Positions 45,600 to 58,995 are shown, numbered from the stretch's first letter. The stretch: 64,000 bases of DNA from Smallanthus sonchifolius (GCA_023525975.1 CM042020.1:12416001-12480000); one strand, 5' to 3'. A program made the numbers and translations. Notes: generated from the letters alone by a model not told the origin.

Positions 45600-45930
45600 A
45601 TCTTTATTTGACGATATGATAAATAGAACCGCACCAGACTCATCTTTTGAACTTAGAGGGGTACTTTACAAGCATGAATATTATCTTGGTGTTGGAATGT
45701 ATCCCGAATATGCTACAACTGTCAAATCCTCACGTGTCCCGAAAGTCCGAGGTGTGTTACATATAAAGCATCTCATGACGCAGCAAGAAAGGATATCGGA
45801 CGAGTGTTTGGTCTCTTAAAGAATATATTGCATATTGTGTCACCGCCGGCACGATCTTGGTCACAAATAAAATAAGAAACATAATGTACATAACCAACTA
45901 AAGACAGATTTGATTGAGCACATTTAAGAT
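45600..45930 (+). pseudogene. PIF/Harbinger transposase C-terminal fragment
   Basis: From 45601: LFDDMINRTAPDSSFELRGV then YYLGVGMYPEYATTVKSS. This matches the plant Harbinger DDE domain, which has a D-x-G/LYxxxYYLxDGIYPxWxTxVK pattern. After a frame change come HDAARKDIGRVFGLLKNIL and RSWSQIK, the final catalytic-Glu region, here with Gly-Arg in place of the usual Glu-Arg. About 100 residues of a protein usually above 350. No intact partner gene or TIR pair was found. Confidence 0.7.
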
Positions 45931-45939
45931 CGTTCACTA

Positions 45940-46670
45940 GAGTAGCTTGTTTATGTTAAGTTTCTTAGTTAATGTTTTGTAACTTTTTAATAACATTATA
46001 TTATTAATCTCTATTTTTAATTAACAATATTTTATTTATGTTTATTTTTAATTAATATTATTTTATTCATATTTATTTTTAATTAATATTAATTTAATTA
46101 TGTCTATATTTAATTCATTAATATAAATTGTATAAATAAATAAAATAATCAATGCTCACACTACGTAGTTACAATCACACGTGTATGCCCCTCCCATGTG
46201 AGAGTGGTGTGTGAAATATGTGTGAGTGACGTGGCGTGCACTGTTTTTCTCATACCACTCAACTTTCACATGGGTATACCCCATGCCCTTTATATCACGT
46301 CGTTATTGTTTCCCGATAACTCTAAAAAGAATGTAAGTGAGTCTAACGTTAGCTTCTCAATTGAACTTTTCCCTATACTTGTTTCAAAAACTTTAAAAGA
46401 TTTATTAATATGAATATTAAATTGAAAATGATTTTAATCGTTATTCGAAATTGAATATGACAACTAATGAATAACAAACCAAGTACCTTCATAAATGATT
46501 TGAAATTTACGAATTGTGTCATCACTATCATCACCCTTTCATTTGCAGAGGAATTAGACACTATATTCGACGTTTTCATTTATTTCAGCAACTACCAGAT
46601 AAAACGACCTCTTTTAATAACAAATACACAAACCAGATAAAAACAAATAAGACTAATAATCAAATCATAC
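45940..46670. other. AT-rich intergenic with a possible Harbinger or MITE end
   Basis: 45950-46140 is A/T repeats. 46140-46310 (GTGTATGCCCCTCCCATGTG, CATGGGTATACCCCATGCCC) is GC-richer and could be a terminal region of a Harbinger-like element. The frames at 46198-46810 look non-coding. Confidence 0.35.
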
Positions 46671-46679
46671 CATTAACAG

Positions 46680-47150
46680 TTAATTACATAAATGGCTCCT
46701 ATGGTTTGATCAAATTACATGTTTGGCCCCTAGGCTTTAAAAATTACAAATATAACCTAAACATTTATGATCTGGTTGTGCCATTAGCCCCTGATGTTAA
46801 TACCAGTTAATTTTTAATGAAAAATTAACTTCATGTTTCATCCATGTGACTTACGATTGCAAACTTAACCCTAGAAATGACTAAAAGTCAATAAAAATAA
46901 GTAAAAATCTATAAAAATAAGGAAAAATCATTAATTTTAACTCATTTTTAAGGTTAAGTTTGCAATCGTATGTCACGTGGATGACACATGGGCTAACTTT
47001 CCGTTAAAAACTATCTGGTATTAACTTCAGCGGCTAAAAGCGTAATCAAGTCACACAAGTTTGGGTTAAGTTTGTAATTTTTTGAACCTGGAGACCAAAC
47101 ATTTAATTTAATCAAACCATAGGAGCTATTTATACAATTAATTAGAGCAA
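46680..47150. mobile_element. Foldback MITE with about 200-bp arms (family F2, complete copy)
   Basis: Left arm from TAATTACATAAATGGCTCCT; the right arm ends as its inverse AGGAGCTATTTATACAATTA. Both arms contain ATGGTTTGAT, TGTTTGG, ATTACAAA, ACGATTGCAAACTTAACC. No TSD resolved. A half copy is at about 57145-57355. Confidence 0.75.
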
Positions 47151-47154
47151 AATT

Positions 47155-47792
47155 ATGAGTTACTACAGTATAATTATAACAAACCCTTTTTACCAAATTG
47201 TTGTGAAAAATAAATGAGTTAATATATATTTGGTAAATCCATTGTAAAACGGAAGGAAAAGTGTAAAGTTAGAAAACATGTGATGTGTTGTGTGGAACAC
47301 AGAGACAAGTAGAGGTCCAGTTGAGCAGTGGCTCCAACCCCACCAGAGCCAGACCTAGCAGGAGGTGGTGGTGGTGGTGGTGGTGGTGAGTCACTCATAA
47401 ACATAACCCCAATCAGTTTGTCTGCATGTTTTCAGAGCACTGCCTTTTTTGATTATGACACTTCAACCATCTTTCTATATAATATTACTCTACACTTTTG
47501 AATTTTATTAAAAAAATATTTAAAAATTATACCATTACATGTCAGGCTCCAGTTGTTTCAATGATTAAAACATAAATGTGACTCAGTAACAGATTAAAAC
47601 CTATATTTTTTTTAATATAGATCTGGTTAGGTTTGATAAAATTATTATATTAAATATATATTGTATGTTATTTATTTATTTTTATATAATATGAATTATA
47701 AAGAATAAAAACAATTTAATATTCTGTAAAGTTTAATACTCTTTAGATGATTTTTGACTCTTTTAATTTAAGTTTTAAAGTTAATATCTCTA
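47155..47792. other. Intergenic with a (GGT)n microsatellite
   Basis: GGT repeats at about 47361-47388, otherwise AT-rich. No gene. Confidence 0.5.
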
Positions 47793-47804
47793 ACAAATAA
47801 TTCA

Positions 47805-48107
47805 AAAAATTGTGTTTTTAACGGCAATCTGTCGAATAGAGTGACGCACCCCCCGTCACATGGGGAAGCCTCAACCAACCCTGGCCATTATGTTGTCTAA
47901 ACTGAGCTCACCTGGCATCGAGGTTGACGAGCGTTCAAGGAGAAAACCTCACAGAGAACGGCTCTGACGGCTTGAGGGATAAAACCCCTCTACAGGGATC
48001 GAACCCTGATCTCTTATGAGTAAAAACCCTGATACATCAGTCTTAACTCTGTAGTCTATGACCAACTGAGCTAGACATCATTTGCTATTCAAAAGATCGT
48101 TAGAAAG
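47805..48107 (-). mobile_element. tRNA-derived SINE (family C)
   Basis: Minus strand: A-box TAGCTCAGTTGGTCAT, B-box GGGTTCGATCCC, body of about 200 bp, 3' end GATTGCCGTTAAAAA. Perfect 12-bp TSD ACAAATAATTCA at 47793-47804 and 48108-48119. The tRNA-like head is followed by unrelated sequence, so it is not a functional tRNA gene. Confidence 0.85.
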
Positions 48108-48351
48108 ACAAATAATTCACTATACGGTACAATCAACACTTGCATAGAAATGTTACATTTTGAATATGATGCATATAGTTTCCATGCAACATGACACATG
48201 AATGACTTAAATAATCTCATAAATATAATAAATAATTGTAGTTGGGTCAAGTATATTAATTTCTTGTAAAAACATGTTCTGACATTTTATTACCCTACTT
48301 GTTTCATCCAATTGAAATATTTCTCTTATAAGTGGCACGAAAACTATAATA

Positions 48352-48494
48352 TTATATATATATATATATATATGAGAGGGATCAAGAGAAAACCACAAAA
48401 TTATATGAAAATCAAGAAAACCACTAAAACAATGTGTAAATACTATGAGTTACGTATATGTAAACGCAATTTTTTTGAATTTTTTTGTTTTCTG

Positions 48495-48536
<42 letters not shown>
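48352..48536. mobile_element. (TA)n-flanked foldback element (truncated member of the 58-62 kb family)
   Basis: TA tracts at 48352-48373 and 48496-48536 bracket a 120-bp body starting GAGAGGGATCAAGAGAAAAC, the same start as the member at 58728. Confidence 0.65.
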
Positions 48537-48541
<5 letters not shown>

Positions 48542-48905
48542 GGACCGTATATAAACGGTTTGGACTGGACCGGAACCGTATTAAATGGGTCGAAACTGTT
48601 TAATTGTTGGACTGAACCGATTAAGATAAAGTTCCACTTTAATTATACCAAATTATATTTCCTGTAAAATAAAGTTCCAATCCAACTCAACAAAACAAAA
48701 AACAAACTCAAAATACTCCATAAACGGTTCTAACGGGTCTGAACCGGAACCGTCGGGTTATTAACAGAACCGAACTGTGAACCGTTTGGTGACCATATGA
48801 AGAACCAAGGACCGAACCTGTTTAGTATTTCGCGGGTCCGTTCCGGTTCCAGTTGGTCCAGTCCTAAGGTTATAACGGTTTCGAACCGCGAACTGCTCAC
48901 CCCTA
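48537..48905. mobile_element. hAT-like non-autonomous element with ACCGG-rich inverted ends
   Basis: The right end, inverted, reads TAGGGGTGAGCA then GGTTCGAAACCGTTATAA, like many plant hAT termini. The left end has ACGGTTTGGACTGGACCGGA, whose inverse is in the right arm (TTCCAGTTGGTCCAGTCC). No TSD resolved because the left end abuts (TA)n. Confidence 0.55.
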
Positions 48906-49063
48906 CCCAATTATATATTAATTATTACATATTTTGATTTTTGATTTCTATACTTAGTGTATGTAATATATTTTTACACCTGTAAAATATATATAAATAA
49001 AAATTTAAAAATTTTATATATTATAATTTTTCATCTCGTGTGTATTACACGGGTTCTAAGCTA

Positions 49064-49064
<1 letters not shown>
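48906..49064 (+). mobile_element. Helitron 3' end (same family as 2.0-3.4 kb)
   Basis: Homologous to the inverse of 3024-3190. Hairpin CTCGTGT-GTATT-ACACGGG (one G:T pair), then TTCTAAG and CTAG at 49061-49064 next to T. The 5' portion is missing. Confidence 0.75.

Positions 49065-49117
<53 letters not shown>
49065..49117. repeat. (TA)n microsatellite
   Basis: Uninterrupted TA repeats immediately 3' of the Helitron CTAG. Confidence 0.95.
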
Positions 49118-49120
<3 letters not shown>

Positions 49121-50290
49121 CATATTTGTTGTATTACATTCTATATAATAAACAAATCATTGTTGTTTTAAATTTGTTTTGAGGCTACTATAACATAAAT
49201 ACGAACATATTTAAATAAAAAATCTCCTGATTTTATAGCTTTTTATAACTTTTGTTCAATTCAATAATAAAACCAAATAGACAAGAAGGCACTTGATCGC
49301 ACTTATAAGCCCCACTATATCCATTAAGCACTAATAATAAGTTAAATGGTGTACCTTCTTTAATCTCCAACATATTAATTATTACTTAATTATGCTCCCC
49401 ATTTTTAAACATTCCTTTTAAGCCACTTGTCTATATCAAAATCAAAATACACATATAAACAATAAAACTATACGTAAATATAAGCATGTATGTTATTGAA
49501 AACGTTATATAGAGTTGTGATATTTGATTTGTTATGTAATTTCTAAAGGTACCAATTCAACGTGTTTGTATAGAAAGAAGACAATTTAAGTTGTATTTTA
49601 TTGGAAATAATAACAAGTGAACCATTAAAGGATTAATATTTAATAAAAAAAAAAACTGGTCACATGGTCCATATACAATTCTATTTATCACTTATTTTCA
49701 TTATTTTTTTCTAAAAGTATTATAAATGAGTTCAAATTATACACCACATGTATATAGAGAGAGACACACATTATTGTTGAGGAAATTTTTCATTACAAGA
49801 TAAAAATAATTAGAAAGTCTAAATATATTTCTTGTAACTTGTAAAGGTCTATTTTTCGAAAGGCAAACTTAGAGCCCAACATAGGGATGTACCGTAAGAT
49901 GGTTGTATTGTATGCTTTTCAATATGTTCTTATTCAAAAATAAGATTTTAGAAAGAAAAAACGTTGTTATTTGTTTAGACCAACAAACAATATAATTTTT
50001 TTGAGCGGCGAGGTTGAATTTTGTTGCTTAAACCTTTAGACTTCTAGCAAGAAGCTAGAAGAAAACCAGAACATCACCAAACATTTTACAAGATTATCAT
50101 AAGGTTTCTAGATTGAAAATACACAACTGAGACCAGTCTAAGATACTAAATCTCAATCGGCATAAGTATGTCATTGTCTTGATCTCCTAGGAAAGCCTGG
50201 AAATGGAGACGATTTTGTTGTTATAGATTTTGTCGTTTCGAGCTCACCAGATGCACCTACACGAAGTAAGAATGATAGCTTGAACTAATT
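49118..50290. other. AT-rich intergenic
   Basis: No gene, repeat family or RNA recognised. Confidence 0.5.
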
Positions 50291-50322
50291 TCTTTTTATT
50301 GTTATTTCTGTGAATGTTAGAC

Positions 50323-50790
50323 TTAAACGGTAAAAGCGTAAATGGGAGGTAGTTTGCACCATCCACTAATGATATGCCAAACTAAGCTCACAGTTGGGCA
50401 TGAAGCTAGTGGATGCTGAGATGATTCTGGTAGGTCACCACAAAGTGAACAAAACGTAGAGTTTAGGTTCATACTCCTTGCCAAGGCCTCCAAGGTTGGT
50501 ATTCTTTCCATTACTTCTCTTCGGCCACCCAAAAATGTTTACTTTGATTGGTACCCAATTATTCCCTGCTAAACATAGATATTACGAGGGTTGCTATGAA
50601 GAACAATCTTTGATCTTATATCATGAACTGTGAAATGTCCATGCTTGCTCCTATCCATGATCAATTATACAACCTTCTTAGATCTTCACTTGGTTTATAA
50701 AACCTAGGCATTGAACCAATTCATGTGGTTCCTCATGTCTTGTTAATGCCCTCTTCCACCTCCAACTCCATACGCCTTCTTCCAACAAAC
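50323..50790 (-). pseudogene. LINE ORF2 fragment with reverse-transcriptase zinc-binding domain
   Basis: Frame 50532-50323 contains TFCSLCGDLPESSQHPLASC followed by VSLVWHIISGWCKLPP. This is the C-x2-C-x7-H-x4-C pattern and Trp context of the zf-RVT domain at the end of plant LINE polyproteins. Broken frames up to 50790 hold related upstream text (FTVHDIRSKI, a W-R-rich segment). No RT domain remains. Confidence 0.7.
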
Positions 50791-50799
50791 AATATCTAT

Positions 50800-52037
50800 A
50801 TAAGTATTTACTTATATCCTTTTCCATGAAAATTGTCACTCTTCATAGAAAGTTGCTTATAGTCCGTTATACCTTATATGACACATTTTCACTTTTGGCG
50901 TTAAAAGTAGTTAAGAAAAAATAATTAATGCCATTTAAGACAAGTTTAAGTGTCCACAAATAAGTGTTTTATTGAAATTTCATTAGACTTTGGACATTAA
51001 TGTCTAAAGATAAGATTTTGATCATCGATGAGTGTTTGGATTACCGATATAGAAGGTCAGTGTCGGATGGGTTTATATGGTAAAAGTCAGAAGGTATGAT
51101 GTTGTAATCCATATGCTAGTCGTTGATCAAATCTTCGACTGACCGGTAAAATGCCAAGGTTGACCGTTTATAATTTTCTTAACCATACCTAGTTAGTATC
51201 ACAAACTTCAATTTCTCAAGTCTTTGTCATATTAAGAATGTGGGATTAGTTCAGTTTATATAAGCATGTAGTCTGTATCTCTTAACTTGAATTATAACTT
51301 ATCTTTAATTATTTTGGTCTCATTTTATAAATCTAGTTACAATTAGATAAATCAACGTGCATACCATGTTAGAAAAAGAAAAGATCCAAATTACTTAAAT
51401 AATTTTGACCGATAACTAGATAGATTACTTAAATAATTTGACCGATAACTAAACAGATTACTTAAATAAATTACTTAAAGTCACAATACTCACATTCCTT
51501 ATTTTTTACTTCGAAAACTATTCTCATTTTATAAATCTAGTTGCTACATTTTGATCGATAACTAGACAAATTACTTAAATAATTTTTTAAAGGTTATATA
51601 TTTAAATAAAAAATGTTAAGAATTAGATGGTTTGTACTAACTTAATAAGCTTGATACTTCAAGACAAAGTTGGTTGCTCCTTTCGTTTTAAAAATAAATA
51701 TTCGTATTTTTATTTTAGTTTGTTCAAAAGAAATTCATTTTTAAAATTACTAATCAAGTTTCCCAATTACCCATAATTATACATTACCACTAAACTTCAC
51801 ATAGTTGTGTCCCTCATAGTTGTGTCCATTCTGGTCATGGATCACTCGTCTGGTTCCGTGAGAGCTCTAGGAATTGCGCTCCCCCACAATTCCATTTGAA
51901 GCGACCATACTTCTCTCTTCTTCATTAAAAGCATTAAGTTCTGGTGATTACCATAAATCACTAACCATACATTATGCTTATCCTCTAATCATGTCGCTTA
52001 TCGGTATATGAAAGGACTCGGAAATATTTATCTCTCT
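50800..52037. other. Intergenic with short tandem repeats
   Basis: At 51385-51480 a unit of about 34 bp (ATTACTTAAATAATTTTGACCG) repeats about three times, with a related piece near 51560. No gene. Confidence 0.5.
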
Positions 52038-52055
52038 TTTCTATAGTTGTGTGCG

Positions 52056-52277
52056 TTGGCCATTTGTTGCAATGGTAGCTCCAATACTTCCCATAGTGGA
52101 GGTCTTGGGTTCGAATCCTGGCAACATAAAAAAAAGGGTCTGTGGCCAGGTCAGTGAGTTTACTCAGTTAGGAGGTTTCTCCTGTGGTGGGCTGCCCTGG
52201 ATGTTCTAAGTGTTGCCTCAGAAAAACCCAATTATCCTAGAATATCTGGGTGTTACCGTTAAAAAAAAAAAAAAAAA
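52056..52277 (+). mobile_element. tRNA-derived SINE (family A, copy 2)
   Basis: Same head, B-box GGGTTCGAATCC and body as the 13.7-kb copy; 3' end GTTACCGTT plus 17 A. TTTCTATAGTTGTGTGCG occurs at 52038-52055 and again at 52287-52304, an 18-bp repeat separated from the tail by CTTCACACA. Confidence 0.88.
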
Positions 52278-52304
52278 CTTCACACATTTCTATAGTTGTG
52301 TGCG

Positions 52305-53110
52305 ATTGATACGAGTAAAAGTCAATCATATATAACAATGTAATTTCTTAATAATATATTCAAAAGAAAACAAAAATATGATCGGGTCCCAACCGATTCT
52401 GATCACACTCAAGTTAGACATGTTTTGACTGGATTTCATTTTACTCCTTTTAATTAATTTAAAAATATTCATTATTAATTTATTTATGATTTGTAGACGT
52501 AAAAGAGTAAATAAATTGAATAATGAAATTAATAAATAATTTAAAATGGCATGTTTAAATAGAATTAAATAAGTGGGGGAGAGCCTGTAGGGAGACAGTT
52601 GGAATCTTTGGACTCTATGAGGCTTTTGGGCTGGTGTCACTTCAACGAATATTATTTTAATGTAAATGGTGTGTTTTTACTTTTCAGAGTTATTTTTTCA
52701 AAATTAAAGAAAAAGAAAGGAAGTTGTTGAAATGATTTTTTAATAATAAATGGAATTTGTATAATTATATTTCTCCTGCTTTACGAATATTTTAATATTT
52801 GGTAAGAAAACTTGTAAAGAATTTTTATTCCTTGTTATTTATGACTAAACTCAGTGTTAAAATGTTTATTTATTATTTTAGTTTTTAAGAAATGTTAAAT
52901 TTTAAAATAATACTATCAATCTTTTTCTACTCTTATATTTAATTTATCACCAAACAAAATTATTGCATATTCTTATAAATGTGTCCATTTTCCAGGTTAC
53001 GGTTGACATTTTAACTATTCAAAAATACATTGATTACATATTTAAATTATGTTTTTTTATCTAGTGAATGGAAAGTACTAACCAAATTGTTGTTTAACCG
53101 GTGGGATTCC
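52305..53110. other. AT-rich intergenic
   Basis: No gene. The minus-strand frame at 52326-52640 has no recognisable features. Confidence 0.5.
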
Positions 53111-53119
53111 CTCGTACTA

Positions 53120-53305
53120 TGTGGCAGGAATTCGGTAGGTGTCGGTTATGTTCATTACAGTACCAGCACTCGTTTTAGCAACTGAAAGATAAAATCTAAA
53201 AAATAAAGACGGATTCGAACCCAGGTATGTTGGGTGCAAAGGGGATGGCTTTATGATTGAGTTAAACCAAGCTTTAGTTGTTGCTTTCATTGCCAAGTCA
53301 TTTAA
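53120..53305 (-). mobile_element. Possible decayed SINE
   Basis: Minus strand has TTTAACTCAATCATAAAGCC and TGGGTTCGAATCCG with tRNA-like spacing. No TSD or poly-A resolved. Could be a degenerate tRNA relic. Confidence 0.4.
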
Positions 53306-53309
53306 CAAA

Positions 53310-54396
53310 GAAAAAAAATAAAAGATTTTTTTTTACTGTTGTGATACCTTAGTGTAAAACAAAAACTAATGTTTTCCTTTCGTCATTCCGTTAAATGTTT
53401 TATCTCAAATGAGTCTACTTATATGTTTTCTCTTTAAAATATGAATATAATATTTTATCTACGATTTAAAAAAAAAGAAATATAAAGCTAACGTAATATA
53501 ATTTAATATGCCTAATTTATAGAAGTCAAATTAAATTCACAATAACTAAATTCATTAAATATTTTTTCTTGAACAACAATTTTTTACATTTAAATACCAT
53601 CTAACCTACAATTACAGGATTTAAACTCACACCACAATCTCAACCATTTCTACTCCAACACCAAATAGGCAAGACTTTTGAAGATCTCTCTTCAACCCTG
53701 AAACTAGAAAAAAAAAACAATTAAGAATCCCTACAATATTTTTGAATGTTATATAAGGACCATTCTTCTATCACATGAGTATCGTCTGCAAAAAAAAATG
53801 ATAAAGACACGCTATCTTGAAAGAATGAGTGTTAAAAACTTAGGGTAAAAAAGATATGTAAGAAGATAGTTAAGATGCTAAAACTTTGGGTAGCATAGAC
53901 GTTGAGGAGATGCTATTACTACCACATCCTCATCAACATTCTTGTTATAATTAACATTTTTTTCCAAATCAATTACATAAGGTTTCTATAAGCAAGTTAA
54001 CCTACTCCTATGTAAATTTAATTAGATCTTAATAAAAACCTATGCTATTTGATGTACATGTGAAAGAACACATTTCTATATCATCTTAACATGTATCAAC
54101 TTGTAACATGTCATCAATTGAAACTATCATATCAATCCACAACTTGAACAATGCAAAATGCATTAAAAATAATAAATAAAAAAATTCATATACTACAAGA
54201 TTAGGTGAAGAAGCAATATAGCTAATGATTTATCTCTAAACGGTATGAGTTCAAGTAAAATAAAACAAACCTCCACGGTCCTAAATTTTTCAAAACATTA
54301 CATATATTAAAAACCTTTTTAAAAACAGATTTATTATTTATAACAAACGACATATTAGATGTTTTCTAAGGTAATAATTTACAATCTAAAGATGGG
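53310..54396. other. AT-rich intergenic
   Basis: No gene or recognised repeat. Confidence 0.5.
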
Positions 54397-54404
54397 GGTG
54401 CAAG

Positions 54405-54607
54405 CAGTGGCAAAGCTTTAACAAAAACGCAGGGGGGCCGGGATTTTTTTTCTAATCAGGGGTGGCCGGAACTATAAAATTTTCGGCCGAATACGTATAA
54501 ATTAACACTACTGAGCGAAAAATCGGCCGAATACGTATAAATTAACACTTCTTAGCGAAAAATCGGGGGGGAAGGGGGGCCCGGCCCATCACTAAGCTGC
54601 GCCCCTG
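54405..54607. mobile_element. hAT-type MITE (copy 2)
   Basis: Perfect 8-bp TSD GGTGCAAG (54397-54404 and 54608-54615), the hAT length. Ends CAGTGGCAAAGCT and, inverted, CAGGGGCGCAGCT. An internal block ATACGTATAAATTAACACT plus GAGCGAAAAATCGG-type sequence appears twice, as in copy 1 (7293-7505). Confidence 0.9.
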
Positions 54608-54615
54608 GGTGCAAG

Positions 54616-56179
54616 TTGGGATTATGACGTGATCCAAAAGAAGCTCGATAATTAACAAACTACATAAATCGAACATAAGCAAACTCGGTGATCCATCGTT
54701 ATGGTGGTTTGGCTAGGTGTTAACAAACCTACCTTACATCCACTCCTCGGTCTCCCACCAAAAGTTGTTCTTCATGTGAACTTCACACGCTGCCGGCCAC
54801 GCGTTTAAAATATACACAATGTTATAAGTTTAAATTCTATATGAAAGAGTTATGAACCGGACATGAGATGAGTGTGGATGTCATAGTTAGAAAAAAAAAA
54901 ACAAAAACAATCATGCAAAAAATATAGGTGTGAACACCTTATTTTTGTTTGATTTTTTTTTTATATTTCTTAGTGTAAGATTGCATGTAAATAAAAGTAA
55001 AAAAGAAAGAAACATAAAAACGGGTGTGTAGTGGTTTTAAAGGATGTTAACAAGTTTACCTTATATTCGTTCTTTGATCTTCAATCAAGAATTTTCTTTA
55101 TTATTTTCGTCTCTCTAAAACGGTAGAGACCACTAATCATAGTTAGAGATGGCTCTATTTTTACTAAAATAAGCAAGGGGTTTAGACCCCTTAAATTTAA
55201 AAAGCATTAAAAAGATGAACTAAATATAACTAAAAGAGGCATTCTCCATTGATGTTAGGTTGGGAGCCTCTTTCAAGACATTTTCTTTATAATGACTATG
55301 ACTTTGTTAATTTATGGTGGTGGGTGTGCACTCGGCACTGCATCAGGATCCCAAAGGTTAGGGGCATTACACAAGGTGGGGGCGGTGTTCTCGCTTCCCG
55401 TCCCATTGATACATTCCACTTCCATCTCGTTCCTTCACATAATCCACTCCAATTTGACATGAAGATGCAATTGTTCCTTCGTTTTTGCGACACCTAGAGG
55501 TGAGTAACAGTATTACCGCGCGGTACCACCTTGCCACCTCACTCCACCTCAACTATGTCGCTTCTCACCCCGCTTCCACTCCCCCCTAGCCTTAGTAAGA
55601 TGCGATGGGGAGTTTGAGACCACTTTCTTCTTCATGAGCACGGGTTGACGGATATTTTTTTTAAACCCTTTTGAAGTTTACATTTTTAAAAAACATTTTG
55701 AAGTTTATATTTTTTTTTCTTATTCGTCAATTTGTGATAACAATTTATAAATTTATCAGAAGAAATTGATAAGAAAAATATTTTTTTTTCTAAGAAAGAC
55801 CTAAATTAAAATTTTGTTTAGGTTAAGACATCCTAGAGTATGCCTAGGATGTCTAGAGTATGCCTAATAAGTAAAAAAAAATTACTTATTATATACCGTA
55901 GGTCGATTAATATATATAAAAAAAATTATAAACTTATTACTAATTACATGTTCTAGAGTATGCCTAATAAGTAAAAAAAATTTAGGATGTCCCCCACTTA
56001 ATTTCTTAGAAATTATATGTTCTAGAGGGGGTCCTATTTTTTAGTGCTCACACAAGCCACCTGAAATCTCGGAGACGGCCCTGATCGTATATCAATAGGC
56101 TATTAGTTATCCATCAATTGTGTAATAGTTATTTACCACTCGATTGATAATTGTATATCATTGGGTGAATAGCTATGCA
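54616..56179. other. Intergenic with MITE-like and short repeat patches
   Basis: 55245-55610 is GC-richer (GGGGGCGGTGTTCTCGC, ACCGCGCGGTA) and may be a MITE remnant. TCTAGAGTATGCCTAATAAG recurs at about 55850 and 55953. The 55249-55552 frames show no protein family. Confidence 0.4.
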
Positions 56180-56194
56180 ATTAGTGAGTTATTA

Positions 56195-56407
56195 CCAAAG
56201 GGGCTTTGTCATGGCGGTACCCCGGTGACTTTTAAATGGAAGGTCGTTGGTACGAATCCGGGACACAGCAAAAAAGGGGTCCGTGACCAAGTCAGGGGGT
56301 TTACCTAGTTGTGGGTTCCTCCTGGGGTGGGCTACCCTGGATGTTCTAGGTGTTGCCCCGGAGAAACTCAATTATCCTAAAATATATAGGTGTTGTCGTT
56401 AAAAAAA
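56195..56407 (+). mobile_element. tRNA-derived SINE (family A, copy 3, diverged)
   Basis: B-box-like GGTACGAATCC, body with CCCTGGATGTTCTAGGTGTT, 3' end GTTGTCGTTAAAAAAA. TSD ATTAGTGAGTTATTA (56180-56194) versus ATTAGCGGGTTATTA (56408-56422). Confidence 0.85.
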
Positions 56408-56422
56408 ATTAGCGGGTTATTA

Positions 56423-57144
56423 AATACTCTGTCTTTAAATGCAAAAATATTGTTTAATTTAATAAATTTTGGTATCACACTTGCATGTTTATCCTTTATG
56501 CATCATAAATAGAATTTTTGTGCATCGCATTTATAAATTACAAAACATAGACGTGTTATCATAATTATAAGTTATTTATATAATTTTAAATAGGTGTAGC
56601 TTCAGTGGATTGATAGATTGGTGCATCAAAATACATTACGGCTATAAATATATAATATATAGAGTATGTTAATCGCAATTATAAATTCTTGAACATTTTT
56701 TTCTTGAACGGTCAAGTATATTATTGAAACTACTCACTGTCTAGCAAGAAACTACACTGGTAAAAACTAATATATGCATCACAATTATAAATTATAAAAA
56801 TATTTATATATGTGTGCTTCTCAAATTTGTTTGATGTGGTTTTAAGACTTATATCTAACATATTAATGCACACATTATCACATACTTAAAACACAACATT
56901 TAATTAAGATGTAGAACTTTAACATACTAATCCATAGTTTAACAATTGTTACGTCATATGCATCACTTGGCTATGATACACCAGTTCACATGTATATTTG
57001 TTGACTTTTAAATAATCACTCATATATAACTTTAACACACATTGTGATTATGTAAAATATATGTCATCTATATAAAACTAGGCAATAAAAAAAGTTTTAG
57101 GAAAACTGTCATCTTGGTTTTAGGAAAACTATCATACTGATTTT
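56423..57144. other. AT-rich intergenic
   Basis: No gene or recognised repeat. Confidence 0.5.
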
Positions 57145-57355
57145 TATTGATTTTAACTTATTTTTAGGTTTATGTTTGCAATCGTAAGTCATGCGGATAA
57201 CACATGAGCCAATTTTCTGTTAAAACTAACTGGTATTAATATCAAGGGCTAAAGACGTAATCATGTCATAAACGTTTGAGCTAAGTTTGTAATTTTTAAA
57301 ACCTGGGGACCAAATAATTTGATGAAATCACATGGCTCATTTTTGCAATTACTCT
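57145..57355. mobile_element. Half copy of foldback family F2
   Basis: Matches the right arm of 46680-47150 (TTTGCAATCGTAAGTCATG, AACTGGTATTAATATCA, ACCTGGGGACCAAAT). The opposite arm is absent. Confidence 0.65.
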
Positions 57356-58727
<1,372 letters not shown>

Positions 58728-58729
<2 letters not shown>

Positions 58730-58995
58730 GAGGGATCAAGAGAAAACCACAAAGTTAGACGAAAACCGAGAAAACCACTACAAACCTAAACCTACCCAGC
58801 CCCACCCCCCAAAAAACCAAAATCCCCCCACCCCCACCCCCCAAAAACCTAAATCCCCCACCCCAAAAACCTAGACGAGCCGGTTTAAACGTCGATGGAA
58901 AGAGCTCAATTGAAGTTCGTTTGACCCGGTTTTGGTTAAAAAAATCATTTCTTAGGTTTCCTCAGCGAAAATTCACTTTTTATTTGAACCTTCCC
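58728..58995. mobile_element. (TA)n-flanked foldback element 2
   Basis: Starts GGGAGGGATCAAGAG and ends TATTTGAACCTTCCC. Middle C-rich (CCCACCCCC, CCTAAA). Right part has GAGCTCAATTGAAGTTCGTT, related to the arms of elements 1, 5 and 6. Confidence 0.75.

Noticed and set aside
46198..46810. Two short plus-strand frames
   Set aside because: Fall in a GC-rich repeat patch and in a foldback arm; composition is not protein-like.
48028..48085. Possible tRNA gene on the minus strand
   Set aside because: A- and B-boxes are present, but the sequence continues into a SINE body with an A-rich tail and a 12-bp TSD.
48312..48554. Frame with long Ile-Tyr repeats (similar ones at 58.5, 58.9, 61.3 and 62.4 kb)
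   Set aside because: Translation of (TA)n microsatellites.
53210..53275. Possible tRNA gene (GGTTCGAATCC)
   Set aside because: No acceptor-stem pairing is visible and the context looks like a decayed SINE.
55249..55552. 82-codon plus-strand frame and minus-strand counterparts
   Set aside because: No recognisable family. The sequence looks like a MITE remnant with frames open on both strands.
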